Positions 51,551 to 59,087 of a stretch of DNA of 64,000 bases are shown here, piece by piece. Numbering within the stretch: position 1 is the stretch's first letter; each line of letters opens with the position of its first letter. Under the pieces are notes generated by a model, which ran no database searches, was not told the DNA's origin, and worked only from the letters and a program-made list of their open reading frames with translations. The DNA comes from CADEED01 sp035525785 (GTDB lineage Bacteria; Pseudomonadota; Gammaproteobacteria; Steroidobacterales; Steroidobacteraceae), in the NCBI GenBank assembly GCA_035525785.1, contig DATLDQ010000112.1, forward strand, positions 1 to 64,000, in the 5' to 3' direction. The position numbers and the translations under genes were made by a program.

Positions 51551-53110
51551 TCAGTGATCGGCCGCCGCCGGGGGCGCCGGCCCCCGTTGCAGGCTGCGTC
51601 TCAGCAGGAAAACCAGTGGCGCCATGAGCACATAGCTCCAGGTGATCACCTTGAAGGCGTCCAGCATCGCGCCCATTTGCGCCTGCCGGCCCACTTCGCG
51701 GGCGACCACCGCGAGGCCGCGCGGATCCGTCGGTTGCAGGTGCAACCGGCTGAGGTAGTCGACGAAGCCCGCCTGATACGCCGAGACATGCGCGCCGAGC
51801 TCGTTCCAGATGATCTGTGACTGGTGCGCGAGCACCGTGGTCACGATGGAGATGCCCACCGCGGAGCCGATGGTACGCAGGAGGCTGAAGAGGCCGGCGG
51901 CCTCGGCCATTCGTCCGCGATCGAGCGTGGCGTAGGCCACGGTCGACAAGGGCACGAACACGAGGCCAAGCCCGACGCCCTGCACGAGCGTCGGCCACAC
52001 CAGATTGAAAGGGCTCACGTCGAGCGAATAGAACGTCATGGCCCAGGCGCCGAGCCCGCCGAACACGAAGCCAGCCAGCACGAGGTACCGCGCATCGATT
52101 CGCGAAACCAGGCGGCCCACTACGATCATCGTGACGGCCGTCGCGACGCCGCGCGGCGCCATGAGCAGGCCGGTGGTGACGATGGGATAGCCGAGCAACC
52201 CTTCCATGAGGATCGGTTGCAGCACCAATCCACCGAACATGCCGAGGCCCATGAGCGCGATGACCAGCGACGACATGCCGAAGTTGCGGTCGCGAAAGAT
52301 GCGGATGTCGAACAGTGTCCGCCCCGGGTGGCGCAAGCTGTGCACGATGAAAACGGCGAGACCCACGACCGCGGCGAACGCGCCGAACCGTATGTCCACG
52401 GCGTCGAACCAGTCCTGCTGGTTGCCGCGGTCGACTACATACTGAAGCCCCGCGATGCCGAGCGCCATGAACGCGAAGCCATACCAGTCCATGCGCCGCG
52501 GGCGGCGCGCAGAATCCGGCACGAACTGCGAGGCCAGGAAGAACGACAGCAGTCCCACGGGTAGATTGATGTAGAACGTCCAGCGCCAGCTGCCCACCTC
52601 GGTGAGCCAGCCCCCGAGCGTCGGCCCCGCGATCGGTCCGACCATCACGCCCAGACCCCAGATCGCCATCGCCTTGCCGCGTTCGTGCGGTGGATAGGCG
52701 TCGGCCATGATCGCCTGCGACAACGGCACCAGCGCTGCGCCGAACACTCCCTGCAGGATGCGGAAGAACACGATTTCCGCGAGGTTCTGGGCGATGCCGC
52801 ACAGCGCCGAGGCGGCCACGAAGCCACCGATGCACGTGAGAAGAAAGCGGCGGCGACCCCAGATGTCGGTGAAATGACCGGTGAGCGGCATGATGATCGC
52901 CGACGCGACCAGGTAGCTCGTGAGCACCCAGCTGATCTGGTCCGCCGTCGCGCCGAGCTCGCCCTGCATGTGCGGCAGCGCGACGTTGACGATGGTGGTG
53001 TCGAGGACCTGGATGAGCGTGGCGGACATCACCGCGAGCGTGATCATCAGGCGGTTCGCCGGCTGCGCCGCGGCGAATTCACCGAACGCCACGTTCGCGT
53101 TCGCGTTCAC
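51551..53110 (-). CDS. DHA2-family MFS multidrug efflux permease (EmrB-like)
   Basis: Fourteen-helix drug:proton antiporter of the EmrB/QacA subfamily, 519 residues from the GTG at 53110. Motif D1/C-type signatures: VLDTTIVNVALPHMQGELGATADQISWVLTSYLVASAIIMPLTGHFTDIWGRRRFLL, ERGKAMAIWGLGVMVGPIAGPTLGGWL. The GTG overlaps the stop of the universal-stress gene (GTGA, 53107-53110), and EmrA is encoded upstream, so it should form a tripartite pump with an outer-membrane TolC-like channel that is not in the window. Confidence 0.92.
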   Translation of the reverse strand: MNANANVAFGEFAAAQPANRLMITLAVMSATLIQVLDTTIVNVALPHMQGELGATADQISWVLTSYLVASAIIMPLTGHFTDIWGRRRFLLTCIGGFVAASALCGIAQNLAEIVFFRILQGVFGAALVPLSQAIMADAYPPHERGKAMAIWGLGVMVGPIAGPTLGGWLTEVGSWRWTFYINLPVGLLSFFLASQFVPDSARRPRRMDWYGFAFMALGIAGLQYVVDRGNQQDWFDAVDIRFGAFAAVVGLAVFIVHSLRHPGRTLFDIRIFRDRNFGMSSLVIALMGLGMFGGLVLQPILMEGLLGYPIVTTGLLMAPRGVATAVTMIVVGRLVSRIDARYLVLAGFVFGGLGAWAMTFYSLDVSPFNLVWPTLVQGVGLGLVFVPLSTVAYATLDRGRMAEAAGLFSLLRTIGSAVGISIVTTVLAHQSQIIWNELGAHVSAYQAGFVDYLSRLHLQPTDPRGLAVVAREVGRQAQMGAMLDAFKVITWSYVLMAPLVFLLRRSLQRGPAPPAAADH

Positions 53111-53544
53111 GCGGCCGGCGGCTCGATGGCCACGAGGATGCTGCACGAGATCTTGTGCAGCAGCGTCAGCTCCTCGTCTTCGGCCCACCAGCGCGCGATC
53201 GGGCTGCGGTAGCGGTAGCCGACGACGATGAGATCGGCCCCGATGCGCTTCGCCACCTCGGGGATGTGCACCATCGGATTGCCGTACACCAGGCGGCCGT
53301 CCGCGGCCATCCCGCGGTCACGCAACCACTGGACGCCCTCGGTGAGCAGTTGCTCGGCGGTGCCCTGCTGCGCGCGCACCAGCTCGGGTGTCACCGCTTC
53401 CGGCACCGCCGTGGCGAGCATGTCGCGGCAGATGGCCAGTAGATAGGCACGCGACTTCATTGCCATCACCACATCGGCACCCTGGCGCAGCGCGCGCCGC
53501 CCTTCGGCGGTGCCGTCGTAGCAGAGCAGGACGTTCTGGTACAT
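53107..53544 (-). CDS. Universal stress protein (UspA family)
   Basis: A 145-residue Usp-fold protein: NVLLCYDGTAEGRRALRQGADVV at the N-terminus and the nucleotide-binding GADLIVVGYRYRSP near the C-terminus (canonical Gx2Gx9GS/T is altered to GYRYRSPIARWW). It is placed between emrA (3-base gap) and emrB (4-base overlap), an uncommon insertion in an efflux operon, suggesting stress or nucleotide control of the pump. Confidence 0.88.
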   Translation of the reverse strand: MYQNVLLCYDGTAEGRRALRQGADVVMAMKSRAYLLAICRDMLATAVPEAVTPELVRAQQGTAEQLLTEGVQWLRDRGMAADGRLVYGNPMVHIPEVAKRIGADLIVVGYRYRSPIARWWAEDEELTLLHKISCSILVAIEPPAA

Positions 53545-53547
53545 GAC

Positions 53548-54591
53548 TCAGTCCGGCGCGGCGACGCGCACGTCGGCCGTCGTGCCGATGCGCAGCGGGT
53601 AGTTCGGGTCGGGGTTCAGCACCCGCACGCGAACGGGCACGCGCTGCGTGACCTTGACCCAGTTGCCGGTGGCGTTCTGCGCCGGCAGAAGCGAGAAGGC
53701 CTGGCCCGCTCCGCCCGAGAGACTCTGCACTTCGCCACGGAAGTCATGGCCCGGGTACATGTCGACCTCGATGGTCGCGCTCTGGCCGGGCTTCACGCGT
53801 TCGAGCTCGGTCTCCTTGAAGTTCGCGTCCACCCAGAACTCGCGGTCGTCGATGATGGTGAACACCGGCACGCCGGCCTGCACCATCGTGCCGGGCCGGA
53901 TATCGAAGTTCGCGAGTGTCCCACCGGAAAGCGCGACCACGCGCGTGTGCGAGAAATCGAGTTGCGCCCGCGCCAGCTGCGCGGTCGCCGCACGCACCGC
54001 GGCGTTGCGCTCGCCGGCCTGTCCCAAAGCGCCCAGCGCCTGCTGGAGGTTGGCTTGCGCGGCGCTGACGGCGGCTTCCGCCGTTCGTGCCTGCGTCTCC
54101 ACTGCCTCCGCACTCTGCTTCGAGATCAGCTTCTGCCCGGTGAGCTCGCGGCTGCGCTGCTCATTGGAACGCGCGTTCGCGAGCTCCGCCGTGCGCTGTA
54201 CGACCTGCGCGCGTGCCGCGGCCACCGCCGCGCGCTCCTGCGACGAGCCCTGGTATGCGAGTTCGAGCTGCGCCTCGGCGGCGTCCACCGCGATCTGGTA
54301 GGGCTGTGTGTCGATTTCGAACAGCACCTCGCCGGCGCGAACGGTCTGCTGGTCGCGTACCCAGACGCGGGTGACTGGGCCGGAAACCTGCGTCGCCATC
54401 TCGATCCGGTTGGCGTTGACGTAGGCGTTGTCGGTACTGACGAAGAGCTGCGATTGGTGCCAGTAGTAGATTGCCGCCACGATGCCGGCAATCAGGACGA
54501 AGCCCACGATCGACCATTTGATGATCTTGGTGGGAGCTGCGCGCGGCGCGGCCACGGGAGTGGCCGTGAGATTCGGGGCGTCTTCTGCCAT
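53548..54591 (-). CDS. HlyD-family efflux adaptor (EmrA-like)
   Basis: Periplasmic adaptor of an MFS tripartite pump, 347 residues. N-terminal membrane anchor (IIKWSIVGFVLIAGIVAAIYYW), lipoyl half-motif TDNAYVNANRIEMATQVSGPVTRVWVRDQQTVRAGEVLFEID, a long alpha-hairpin (coiled coil, about 100-215), and the second lipoyl/beta-barrel part FDIRPGTMVQAGVPVFTIIDDREFWVDANFKETELERVKPGQ. First gene of emrA-uspA-emrB. Confidence 0.93.
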   Translation of the reverse strand: MAEDAPNLTATPVAAPRAAPTKIIKWSIVGFVLIAGIVAAIYYWHQSQLFVSTDNAYVNANRIEMATQVSGPVTRVWVRDQQTVRAGEVLFEIDTQPYQIAVDAAEAQLELAYQGSSQERAAVAAARAQVVQRTAELANARSNEQRSRELTGQKLISKQSAEAVETQARTAEAAVSAAQANLQQALGALGQAGERNAAVRAATAQLARAQLDFSHTRVVALSGGTLANFDIRPGTMVQAGVPVFTIIDDREFWVDANFKETELERVKPGQSATIEVDMYPGHDFRGEVQSLSGGAGQAFSLLPAQNATGNWVKVTQRVPVRVRVLNPDPNYPLRIGTTADVRVAAPD

Positions 54592-54665
54592 GGGGAGGGT
54601 TCCGACAACGACGCGGCCACTGTGCGCCGGGGTGTTTGCGGGCGCTATCGGAGATATGGAAGAGG

Positions 54666-54742
54666 ATGGCGCGCCCGGAGAGATTCGAACTCCCGACCAC
54701 TTGGTTCGAAGCCAAGTGCTCTATCCAACTGAGCTACGGGCG
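54666..54742 (-). tRNA. tRNA-Arg (anticodon TCG)
   Basis: 77 bases with encoded CCA. On the minus strand GCGCCCG pairs with CGGGCGC, the D-arm is TAGCTCAGTTGGATAGAGC, the anticodon loop CTTCGAA places TCG (plus-strand 54706-54708), and the T-arm has GTTCGAATC. It lies between the emrA promoter and the end of the metal-permease gene. Confidence 0.97.
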
Positions 54743-54775
54743 CGTGGGGCGAGATTCTAGCCGGAATCGCCGCTC

Positions 54776-55552
54776 TCAATGCTTTTGAATGGCCTGCCCA
54801 CCGTTCCGCCCACTCAGGTGGAGCAGCATTCCCAGCACGGCCATCACCCACACGATCACCGGGCTCGAGGGCAGATCTGTGACGACCGAGACCGCGAGGC
54901 CCGCGACATAACTGCCGACGGCCAGCGCATAACCCAGCCAGAGCTGCTTGCGCGCCGCATGACGATACGTCGCCACGGCCGGGATGATCAGGCTGCTGAA
55001 CACTAGATAGACGCCGACGAGCTGCACCGAGGCGGTGACCACCAGCGCGAACAGCACGTAGAAACCGATGCGACCGACGCGCTCTCGAAACAGGAACCAC
55101 ACCAGCACAAAGATCGCGGTGATCACCGCGGTGCGGACCAGTTGCTCGTTGGACACCCAGAGGATCTGACCGGCGAGCAGGTCCTTGAGGTTCTCGCCGC
55201 CGTGCGGATCGTTGGCGAGCAGCAGTATCTGCGCGGTGGACGCGAGCACGAACAGGATGCCAATGAGCGCCTCCTGCACTTCCGGCCGCTTGCGCTCGGT
55301 CCACGTGAGCAACAACGCGCCCGCGAGTGCGGCGACTCCGGCCGCCGCCTGCGCGCCCCACCCTTCGATCGGCAAGCCGAAGCCATTGGCGGCGATGACG
55401 CCGAGACCTGCGACCTGGGCGATCGCAAGATCGATGAATACGATGCCGCGCGCCAGTACCTGCTGCCCGAGCGGCACGTGCGAGATGGCAACCAGCACTC
55501 CCGCGATCAACGCAGGCCAGAGAATGGTCAGGTCGATCTCGGCCAGGTTCAC
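54776..55552 (-). CDS. znuB: Metal ABC transporter permease (ZnuB/MntB type)
   Basis: ABC-3 family membrane subunit, 258 residues from the GTG at 55552, with about eight helices: IDLTILWPALIAGVLVAISHVPLGQQVLARGIVFIDLAIAQVAGLGVI and VQLVGVYLVFSSLIIPAVATYRHA are characteristic. The GTG overlaps the binding-protein stop (GTGA, 55549-55552). The frame continues upstream but overlaps znuA. Metal (Zn or Mn) is not fixed by sequence. No ATPase gene is adjacent. Confidence 0.9.
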   Translation of the reverse strand: MNLAEIDLTILWPALIAGVLVAISHVPLGQQVLARGIVFIDLAIAQVAGLGVIAANGFGLPIEGWGAQAAAGVAALAGALLLTWTERKRPEVQEALIGILFVLASTAQILLLANDPHGGENLKDLLAGQILWVSNEQLVRTAVITAIFVLVWFLFRERVGRIGFYVLFALVVTASVQLVGVYLVFSSLIIPAVATYRHAARKQLWLGYALAVGSYVAGLAVSVVTDLPSSPVIVWVMAVLGMLLHLSGRNGGQAIQKH

Positions 55553-56451
55553 TTCGCGGCTCCAAGTAGTTTGTCGAGGGTGTCGTCGAACAGCGCGAAC
55601 AGATCCTTGGCCGCGGCGTCGCCACCCACCGAAAACGGCAGCGTGACCACCGGGGCCTTCACGCGGCCCGAGAGCCAATCCGCGGCCTTCACGTCGTTGT
55701 ATGCATTCACGAGGATGAGCTTGGGCGGGTTCGAACCGAGCTTCGCCACCAGCTGGCCGAGATAGGCCGCGGTCGGCGGCACGCCAGGCTTCGGCTCGAT
55801 CGACGCGAGCTCGTTGAGCCCCAGCCAGTGGCACAGGTAGGCCTGGTCGCGATGCATGATCACGACCGGCAACCCTTTCAGTGGCGCGGCCTTCGCTTCC
55901 CAGCGCGCGATCGCGGCGTTCCAGCGCGCGTCGAAATCCTTCTCGCGCTGCTGGTACCAGGCCGCCTGGGCCCCGTCGATCTGCGCGAGGCGCGCGCTCA
56001 GCGCGTGCGCGACCGCCTGAATGTTGTGCGGATCGAGCTGCACGTGCGGATTGCCGAGCGGGTGGATGTCGCCCATCGATCTATCCACCCGGCCCGGCAC
56101 TTCCAGCAGGTGGAGCGCCGAAGCCGCTTCGAAATTGCCCGCCGCACCCGGCTGTATTCGCTTGTTGCCGGACTCCTGAATCAACACCGGCAGCCAGCCG
56201 ATCTCGAGCTCGGCGCCGGTGGCGACCAGCAGGTCCGCAGTGCGCGCCCGGGCGACCAGGCTGGGTTTGGCCTCGACGCGGTGCACATCCTGCAACGCGG
56301 TGGTCGCGACGTACACGTCGACCTTGTCGCCACCGAGCTCCCGGGTCAGCGCACCCCAGTCGGACGTGGTAGCGAGGACCTTGATCGCGGCCTGTGCGTA
56401 CGATGCCGAGCCCATGGCGATCACCACAGCCAACAAGCGAAGAGTTTTCAT
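55549..56451 (-). CDS. znuA: Metal ABC transporter substrate-binding protein (ZnuA/TroA type)
   Basis: Periplasmic cluster A-I binding protein, 300 residues with signal peptide TLRLLAVVIAMGSASYAQA. Candidate ligands: His in LQDVHRVEAKPS, His in MGDIHPLGNPHVQLDP, His in IMHRDQAYLCHWLGL. It lacks the long His-rich loop of E. coli ZnuA. It follows the porin gene by 9 bases. Confidence 0.9.
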   Translation of the reverse strand: MKTLRLLAVVIAMGSASYAQAAIKVLATTSDWGALTRELGGDKVDVYVATTALQDVHRVEAKPSLVARARTADLLVATGAELEIGWLPVLIQESGNKRIQPGAAGNFEAASALHLLEVPGRVDRSMGDIHPLGNPHVQLDPHNIQAVAHALSARLAQIDGAQAAWYQQREKDFDARWNAAIARWEAKAAPLKGLPVVIMHRDQAYLCHWLGLNELASIEPKPGVPPTAAYLGQLVAKLGSNPPKLILVNAYNDVKAADWLSGRVKAPVVTLPFSVGGDAAAKDLFALFDDTLDKLLGAAK

Positions 56452-56460
56452 GTCGGATTC

Positions 56461-57840
56461 CTAGTACTTGTGCGCGCCATGCGCGCCGATGCCGAAGAGA
56501 TATTGCAGGCGGAGCACGCGGTCCCCGTTCTTCGAAAAAAGGCCACCCTCGTCGCGCGCATCGTCGAGGTCGTACTGCGCGCGCAGCCGCGTGAACTCGC
56601 TGGGGTTCCAATCGAGCATCATGGACACGCGCTGCGGGTGCGCCGCATCGAGCGCACCCGAATCGGCGGGATTCACCACGATGGGACGGTAGTCAGGAGT
56701 GCCGGAGTCGAGGCGGTCATAGCGCAGACCCGCGCGCCATCGCGCCGCGAACTGGTAGACGCCCTGCACGTACCAGCCCTCCTGCGTGTTGTCGTAGGCG
56801 ACGGGCGAGGCGATCGACACCGGATCGGACGTGAACTCGCCGCGCTCCTGCCGGCGCAGGTACTCGGCTTGCAGTTTGATCTGTCGCCTGGGCGTTGGCG
56901 CCCACTTGAGTACTGCATCCGCGACCCAGGTGCGCGAATCGCCGGTGAAGGAGTCGAGCAGAGGATCGACGAGGAGATTGCGGTCGTCGGCATGCGTCTC
57001 CTGCCACGAAGCGCCGGCGCGCCAGCTCGTGTCATCGCCGATGTCACCGCCGACATGCGCGAACAGCGTCGCGCCATTCAGGCCATTGCGGTCGCGACGC
57101 GTGCCGGGGAATGAATCGCCGTTGCCGGTTTCTGCGCCGAGCTCGAGGAACACGTCGGTGGGCGCGATCCATTTCACCTGTACGCCGTTCTGCGTGAACT
57201 GGCCGCCGAACATGGCCTGATAGGCCAGCGGCTGGTCGATGAAATCCCAGGCATGCGCGTGCACCTCGTTGAGGTAGCCGAGGCCCGAGAAGAACCGGCC
57301 GAGCTTGGCGGTGAACCCATCAGGCAGCGAGGCCGTGCGTACGAATGCTTCTTCGACCTCGATCTCGTTTTCGCCCGTGATCGCCGCGGTCAGCTGCGCC
57401 GAAAAGTATGGATCGACGCTGGCCGCAATCGTCATCTCGGACTCGCCGAGATTGAAGCTGCGCTCACCGGGCCCGATCTCGTCACCCGCGGGAGTAAACC
57501 CCGCGATGTTCCAATCTCCGGGGTCGCGATGCGCGCTCGTGTATGAGCCGCCGAGCACCACGGAAATCGATGGATTGAACGCCGCGGCGCCGGCACCACT
57601 CGCGGGCGACGGCGGTGGCGCGGGTTCCGGCGCGGGCATGGCGGCCGCCGCATCCGCCGCGGCCGCGCTGGCGGACTCGAGCTGCTGGATGCGCGCTTCC
57701 AGCTTTTCGACGCGCGCGTCGTAATCGGATTTCAGGGATTGCAATTCGGCACGCAACGCGGTGACGTCATCGGCGCCCGACGCCATCGCAGGCAACGTGA
57801 ACAGCGCCAACAGCGCCACCACGGGCTGATATCTCGACAT
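56461..57840 (-). CDS. Outer-membrane porin-like barrel with coiled-coil N-terminus, metal-uptake associated
   Basis: A 459-residue exported protein. Signal peptide (VVALLALFTLPAMASGA), a coiled coil at about 25-60 (DDVTALRAELQSLKSDYDARVEKLEARIQQLES), an Ala/Pro-rich linker, and a barrel from about 88 with alternating strands (SISVVLGGSYTSAHRDPGDWNIAG, GWYVQGVYQFAARWRAGLRYDRLD, RLRAQYDLDD, RVLRLQYLFGIGAHGAHKY). No TonB plug, so it is a passive channel. Its place ahead of znuA-znuB suggests it lets zinc or another metal complex through the outer membrane. Confidence 0.82.
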   Translation of the reverse strand: MSRYQPVVALLALFTLPAMASGADDVTALRAELQSLKSDYDARVEKLEARIQQLESASAAAADAAAAMPAPEPAPPPSPASGAGAAAFNPSISVVLGGSYTSAHRDPGDWNIAGFTPAGDEIGPGERSFNLGESEMTIAASVDPYFSAQLTAAITGENEIEVEEAFVRTASLPDGFTAKLGRFFSGLGYLNEVHAHAWDFIDQPLAYQAMFGGQFTQNGVQVKWIAPTDVFLELGAETGNGDSFPGTRRDRNGLNGATLFAHVGGDIGDDTSWRAGASWQETHADDRNLLVDPLLDSFTGDSRTWVADAVLKWAPTPRRQIKLQAEYLRRQERGEFTSDPVSIASPVAYDNTQEGWYVQGVYQFAARWRAGLRYDRLDSGTPDYRPIVVNPADSGALDAAHPQRVSMMLDWNPSEFTRLRAQYDLDDARDEGGLFSKNGDRVLRLQYLFGIGAHGAHKY

Positions 57841-57902
57841 GGATTGTCTCCTCTGAAGCTGACAAACACGCCGCGCGCAGCGCGGACATGGTTACATCGC
57901 GA

Positions 57903-58184
57903 TCAGCGGGAGACGGGTGGCGCGCGTGAGCGGAATGCGTCGAATGTGCGCGGCGGGACGGCCGCGGCGGCATCGACATCGAGGAGTAGATCGGCGGATT
58001 GCCTTACGCCGAGGAGAACCGCGGGCGCATTGCCGACGGCGTTCTGCATGGGCGCGAACGACAGACACTCACCGCAAACCTGGGTCTTGGTGGGGGCCGC
58101 GTGCGCATCCGACTTGAGATGAGTGGTGGCGTGCGCGAGCATGCCCCACTGGGCCATGAACAGCGCCAGCGAGAGCAGATGCAC
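57903..58184 (-). CDS. DUF2946-like small membrane/exported protein with CxxC
   Basis: Small protein with one hydrophobic segment (VHLLSLALFMAQWGMLAHA) followed by a His-containing stretch (TTHLKSDAHAAP) and a CxxC (QVCGECLSFAPMQNAV), the pattern of DUF2946 proteins found beside metal-uptake genes. The start is uncertain: GTG 58184 is given, but the frame is open back to GTG 58337, and the basic LTRRNRT segment just before GTG 58184 would make a better signal-peptide start (from a CTG at 58211 with GAGG upstream). It is the likely first gene of the znu operon, 62 bases before the porin gene. Confidence 0.6.
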   Translation of the reverse strand: MHLLSLALFMAQWGMLAHATTHLKSDAHAAPTKTQVCGECLSFAPMQNAVGNAPAVLLGVRQSADLLLDVDAAAAVPPRTFDAFRSRAPPVSR

Positions 58185-58348
58185 CCAGATTGTTCGATTG
58201 CGTCGGGTCAGATGCGCCTCTGCGAGGAGTATCGAATGGAATTCTCCCCACGGACAAGATCGAACTGGCTTAATTCTTCTCCATCTGGCGCGCCCGGGAC
58301 GGAACCGGCCCCCGGGTTGCCCGGTCGAATCGGCCACTGGAGGGTCTC

Positions 58349-59053
58349 ATGACACAGGTTTCATCGGCGCGCGGGCGGCTCGCGCGCTTCTGGCGCGACT
58401 ATCGCAGCACCGTCGCATTCCTCTTCCTCATGCTCATGTTTCGCTCGGCCTGGGCCGACTGGATGTCGGTGCCCACGGGCTCGATGAATCCGACCATCCT
58501 CGAAGGCGACCGCATCCTGGTCGATAAACATGTGTTCGGGCTCCGCCTCCCCTGGACGCTGATCCGGCTGACCGATGGTCGCGACCCGCAGCGCGGCGAG
58601 ATCGTGGTGTTCGATCCTCCCTCGGACGGACCTACGCTGGTCAAGCGCGTGATCGGTGTGCCGGGCGACGAGGTCGCCATCGACGCGCGGGGGCTCAGCA
58701 TCAACGGCCAGTACGCGAACTACTCTGCGGGCGACGTGGCATTGGTCTCGACACTGCTTGCGCGCACGCGCGAACACGAGCCCAGCGTCTATCGCGAAGG
58801 CGGGGTCCTGCCCGAGCACGCCCTGTTGCGCATGCCCATCGCCAGCGCGCGTGAATACTTCGGCCCCGTGCGCGTGCCCGCGGACATGTATCTCATGCTG
58901 GGTGACAACCGGGACAACAGCGCCGACTCGCGCTACATCGGCTTCGTACCGCGCCGTAACATCATCGGGCTGACGTCGCGCGTGGCCGTTTCGTTCAATC
59001 CCGAGAATTACTATCTACCGCGCAGCGGGCGCTACCTCACCCGCATCGACTAG
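58349..59053 (+). CDS. lepB: Signal peptidase I
   Basis: Membrane Ser/Lys protease that removes signal peptides, 234 residues. One N-terminal helix (STVAFLFLMLMFRSAWADW), catalytic Ser in VPTGSMNPTILEGDRILVDKH, catalytic Lys in LVKRVIGVPGDEVAI, and the box D/E motif MLGDNRDNSADSRYIGFV. Unlike the usual lepA-lepB-rnc operon, this copy is alone next to a metal-uptake operon and a sugar cluster, so it may be a second signal peptidase. Confidence 0.93.
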   Translation: MTQVSSARGRLARFWRDYRSTVAFLFLMLMFRSAWADWMSVPTGSMNPTILEGDRILVDKHVFGLRLPWTLIRLTDGRDPQRGEIVVFDPPSDGPTLVKRVIGVPGDEVAIDARGLSINGQYANYSAGDVALVSTLLARTREHEPSVYREGGVLPEHALLRMPIASAREYFGPVRVPADMYLMLGDNRDNSADSRYIGFVPRRNIIGLTSRVAVSFNPENYYLPRSGRYLTRID

Positions 59054-59087
59054 CTCGAGCGCTTTCGCGCCCGCCGCGGCCCACGGC

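Noticed and set aside
51474..52835. Long minus-strand reading frame over the emrB and sigma-factor region
   Set aside because: It is a frame-shifted copy over emrB, rich in Arg/His/Ala with no conserved motif, a known effect of high-GC codons.
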